A DNA stretch of 9,026 nt from JBBILG01 sp037445085 (lineage in GTDB: Bacteria > Pseudomonadota > Gammaproteobacteria > Burkholderiales > Methylophilaceae). The notes beneath the pieces are model-generated. The model made no database searches. It had not been told where the DNA came from and worked only from the letters and a program-made list of their open reading frames with translations. The translations under genes were made by a program, and so were the position numbers. Below, piece by piece: positions 7,475 through 9,026 of this stretch (position 1 is its first letter; each line of letters starts with the position of its first letter). The stretch lies in the NCBI GenBank assembly GCA_037445085.1, contig JBBILG010000073.1, positions 1 through 9,026 on the forward strand, given 5' to 3'.

Positions 7475-7544
7475 GCTGTCTGGTCGGTTCAGGATGCGCG
7501 TAAAATCGGATTTTACCGGACTTTTTCCGCGGAACACCAACGGC
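7475..7544. promoter_or_regulatory. Divergent ftsK/oxyR promoter region
   Basis: These 70 bp lie between two divergent starts. On the plus strand TAAAAT (7501-7506) could be the oxyR -10, giving a leader of about 32 bases, with GGAA at 7531-7534 as a modest ribosome site. On the minus strand TAAAAT (7515-7510) could be the ftsK -10, with TTGGTG (7540-7535) as a -35 at a long 19-base spacing. Transcription would start near 7503, which agrees with the ATG at 7474. No good -35 is visible for oxyR. If both promoters are real, their -10 elements lie within 15 bp, so polymerase could not occupy both at once. Confidence 0.5.
7500..7516. repeat. Perfect palindrome, 8-bp arms with 1-base centre
   Basis: The arms gtaaaatc (7500-7507) and gattttac (7509-7516) are exact reverse complements around g7508. 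The site is AT-rich inside GC-rich DNA and contains both -10-like hexamers. It does not have the T-N11-A core of typical LysR-family boxes (A and T sit at the corresponding positions), nor the ATAG/CTAT half-sites of OxyR. It may be an operator or simply the overlap of two symmetric -10 elements. Confidence 0.6.
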
Positions 7545-8501
7545 ATGACCCTCACTGAATTGCGCTACATCGTCGCCGTCGCCAGAGAGCGCCATTTCGG
7601 CCGGGCCGCGCAGGCCTGCTTCGTCAGCCAGCCCACGCTCAGCGTCGGCATCAAGAAAATCGAGGAGGAACTGGGGGTGGCCATTTTCGAGCGCGGCCCC
7701 GGCGAAGTCACCCTGACGCCGGTGGGCGAGCGCATCGTGGCCCAGGCCGCGCGCACCCTGGACGAGGCCGCCGCCATCAAGATCATCGCCCAGCAGAACG
7801 GCGATCCGCTCGGCCATCCGCTGCGCCTCGGCGTCATCTACACCATCGGCCCCTACCTGCTGCCGCACCTCTTGCCCATCCTGCGCGAACGCGCCCCGCG
7901 CATGCAACTGCTCATCCAGGAAAGCTACACCGCCAGCCTGCGCGAGCAGCTCAAGCAGGGCAAGCTCGATCTCGCCATCCTGTCGCTGCCGTTCGCCGAA
8001 CCCGGCATGCTGATCCAGCCGCTCTACGACGAGCCGTTCCGGGTCGCCATGCCGGCCGGCCATCCGTGGGAACGGCGCGAGGCCATCGCGCCCGAGGAAC
8101 TGGGCAAGGAAACCGCGCTGCTGCTGGGCGCGGGCAACTGCTTCCGCGACCAGGTGCTGCGTTTCTGCCCCGCGCTGCTGCGCGGCGGCGCCAGCGGCAT
8201 GCAGCAGACGCTGGAAGGCAGCTCCCTGGAAACCATACGCTACATGGTGGCCTCCGGTGTCGGCATAACCATCCTGCCCTGCACCGTGACCAGCCATGCC
8301 CACGAAAGCGACCACCTGCTGCGCTGCCGCCCCTTCACCCCACCGGTGCCCAAGCGCCGCGTGGCGCTGGTATGGCGCAAGAGCTTCACCCGGCCGCAAG
8401 CGGTGGAGGCCGTACGCCAGGCGGTGCTGCGGACGGAGCTCGGCTGCGTGGAGCGGCTCGACCTGCCGCCGCGGCAGGACAGTTTCGATGATAGCAACTA
8501 G
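7545..8501 (+). CDS. oxyR: Hydrogen peroxide-sensing LysR-type regulator OxyR
   Basis: OxyR is a cytoplasmic LysR-family regulator. Peroxide oxidises Cys199, which forms a disulfide with Cys208 and switches on peroxide-defence genes. The protein is 318 residues. The winged helix-turn-helix is in 1-60 (MTLTELRYIVAVARERHFGRAA, then SQPTLSVGIKKIEEELG). A linker helix and the LysR effector domain (about 90-300) follow. The motif GNCFRDQVLRFC places cysteines exactly at 199 and 208, the E. coli positions. Thr100, Thr129, Arg201 and Asp202 are also conserved, but residue 198 is Asn where E. coli has His. The ATG at 7545 gives the standard N terminus; open frame upstream lies inside ftsK. The gene is divergent from ftsK and 95 bp upstream of dps, a classic OxyR target. 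CysB- or Cbl-like members lack this cysteine pair. Confidence 0.93.
   Translation: MTLTELRYIVAVARERHFGRAAQACFVSQPTLSVGIKKIEEELGVAIFERGPGEVTLTPVGERIVAQAARTLDEAAAIKIIAQQNGDPLGHPLRLGVIYTIGPYLLPHLLPILRERAPRMQLLIQESYTASLREQLKQGKLDLAILSLPFAEPGMLIQPLYDEPFRVAMPAGHPWERREAIAPEELGKETALLLGAGNCFRDQVLRFCPALLRGGASGMQQTLEGSSLETIRYMVASGVGITILPCTVTSHAHESDHLLRCRPFTPPVPKRRVALVWRKSFTRPQAVEAVRQAVLRTELGCVERLDLPPRQDSFDDSN
8462..8478. repeat. 7-bp GC hairpin at the 3' end of oxyR
   Basis: The arms cctgccg (8462-8468) and cggcagg (8472-8478) are perfect complements around a 3-base loop, about 20 bases before the oxyR stop codon. Only a short TTT (8483-8485) follows, so this is not a standard intrinsic terminator. It might stabilise the 3' end or slow transcription before dps, or it may be a coincidence of GC-rich codons. 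Confidence 0.3.
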
Positions 8502-8527
8502 CTATCCGTTTTATTGGTATTATCAAC
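8491..8527. promoter_or_regulatory. Predicted OxyR operator upstream of dps
   Basis: Four half-sites sit at the 11-base spacing of the OxyR tetramer site: ATAG (8491), CTAT (8502), ATTG (8513) and CAAC (8524). The consensus is ATAG-N7-CTAT-N7-ATAG-N7-CTAT. The first two are perfect, the third has three of four matches and the fourth two of four. The site ends immediately before the dps -35 (8528), the usual place for OxyR to contact RNA polymerase. Its first half overlaps the last codons and the TAG stop (8499-8501) of oxyR itself. Confidence 0.6.
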
Positions 8528-8556
8528 TTGAACTATTGAAATCGCAGGACTATACT
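8528..8556 (+). promoter_or_regulatory. Sigma-70 promoter of dps
   Basis: TTGAAC (8528-8533, four of six matches to TTGACA) is followed after exactly 17 bases by TATACT (8551-8556, five of six to TATAAT). Transcription would start near 8563, giving a leader of about 34 bases. The imperfect -35 next to a predicted OxyR site suits a promoter that needs an activator. Confidence 0.65.
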
Positions 8557-8584
8557 GGCCTTCACCGTGGGACAACAACAGGGC

Positions 8585-8590
8585 AAGGAG
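8585..8590 (+). promoter_or_regulatory. Strong ribosome binding site of dps
   Basis: AAGGAG lies six bases before the ATG at 8597. It is the best Shine-Dalgarno sequence in the window and fixes the dps start. Confidence 0.8.
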
Positions 8591-8596
8591 CGCATC

Positions 8597-9026
8597 ATGA
8601 CCATCGATATCGGCATCTCCGCCAAAGACCGCAAGAAAATCGCCGAAGGGCTGTCGCACCTGCTGGCGGACACCTTCACGCNNNNNNNNNNNNNNNNNNN
8701 NNNNNNGTCACCGGCCCCATGTTCCAGACGCTGCACACCATGTTCATGGAGCAGTACAATGAACTGTGGCTGGCCACCGACCCCATTGCCGAGCGCATCC
8801 GCGCCCTGGGCCACGCCGCCCCCGGCGGCTACAGCGAATTCGCCAGACTGACCGCCGTCGAGGAGACGACCGGCGTGCCCAAGGCCGAGGAAATGATCAG
8901 GCTGCTGATCACGGGCAACGAGACGGTCGTCCGCACCGCACGCGAAGTTTTTCTGCTGGCGGACAAGGCTGACGACCAGCCCACAGCCGACCTGCTCACC
9001 CAGCGCATGCAGGTGCATGAAAAGAC
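8597..9026 (+). CDS. dps: Dps ferritin-like DNA protection protein, gapped and 3'-partial
   Basis: Dps forms a 12-subunit cage in the cytoplasm. It oxidises Fe(II) with peroxide, stores the iron and, in many species, binds DNA. The N terminus (MTIDIGISAKDRKKIAEGL, to Thr28) is followed by 25 unknown bases. Coding then resumes at 8707 in another frame with VTGPMFQTLHTMFMEQYNEL and reads openly to the window end (HEKT), about a dozen residues short of the usual C terminus. The family segment that should fill the gap is 11 residues (LYLKTHNFHWN), meaning 32 missing bases rather than 25, so the apparent frameshift is an artefact of gap length. With that correction, His49, Asp64 and Glu68 match ferroxidase ligands; the first His (37) is in the gap, and residue 53, normally acidic, is Met. 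Promoter, OxyR site and ribosome site all point to peroxide control. Confidence 0.9.
8682..8706. other. Assembly gap of 25 N
   Basis: Twenty-five consecutive unknown bases interrupt dps. Both flanks encode adjoining parts of the same protein family, so the join is correct, but the length looks like a placeholder: 32 bases would restore the frame and the expected motif. Confidence 0.95.

Noticed and set aside
5723..7558. A 611-codon open frame on the plus strand opposite ftsK
   Set aside because: It is His/Arg/Gln-rich antisense of ftsK, as expected from codon bias at high GC. ftsK on the other strand has clear domains.
8597..9026. dps as a frameshifted pseudogene
   Set aside because: The frame change falls exactly at the 25 N and is explained by wrong gap length. 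Both flanks are otherwise intact.

Overview
This window looks like an ordinary housekeeping segment of a GC-rich proteobacterial chromosome. I would place it in the Betaproteobacteria, from the gene order, the short FtsK (about 763 residues) and the OxyR and Dps sequence types. This is an inference from remembered families, not a search. I recognise every protein-coding gene. I found no undescribed system, and the points worth a second look are local ones.

Layout, left to right. Positions 1-223 hold no credible gene, only a few short inverted repeats and one motif resembling dispersed-repeat sequence. A complete class II tRNA-Ser(CGA) gene lies on the minus strand at 224-313, with a plausible promoter at 367-395. 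On the plus strand, mltF (459-1880) encodes a predicted lipoprotein lytic transglycosylase. Its stop codon lies 3 bp from the stop codon of serS, which converges on it.

From 7474 down to 1884 on the minus strand runs the conserved cluster ftsK - lolA - rarA - serS, in the same order as in E. coli. The gaps are 8, 53 and 13 bp, so it is probably one transcription unit. It combines chromosome translocation at division (FtsK), lipoprotein transport through the periplasm (LolA), replication-fork maintenance (RarA) and seryl-tRNA synthesis (SerS). serS starts at a TTG codon.

Divergent from ftsK is oxyR (7545-8501), a peroxide sensor whose two redox cysteines fall exactly at E. coli positions 199 and 208. 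The 70-bp space between the two genes contains a perfect 8-1-8 palindrome that gives a -10-like hexamer on each strand. Downstream of oxyR in the same direction is dps (8597 to the window end), a ferritin-like DNA-protecting protein. It has a good sigma-70 promoter, a strong ribosome binding site and an OxyR-type operator that overlaps the oxyR stop codon. Together they form a peroxide-sensing and protection pair. The dps gene is interrupted by 25 unknown bases and is cut off by the end of the window.
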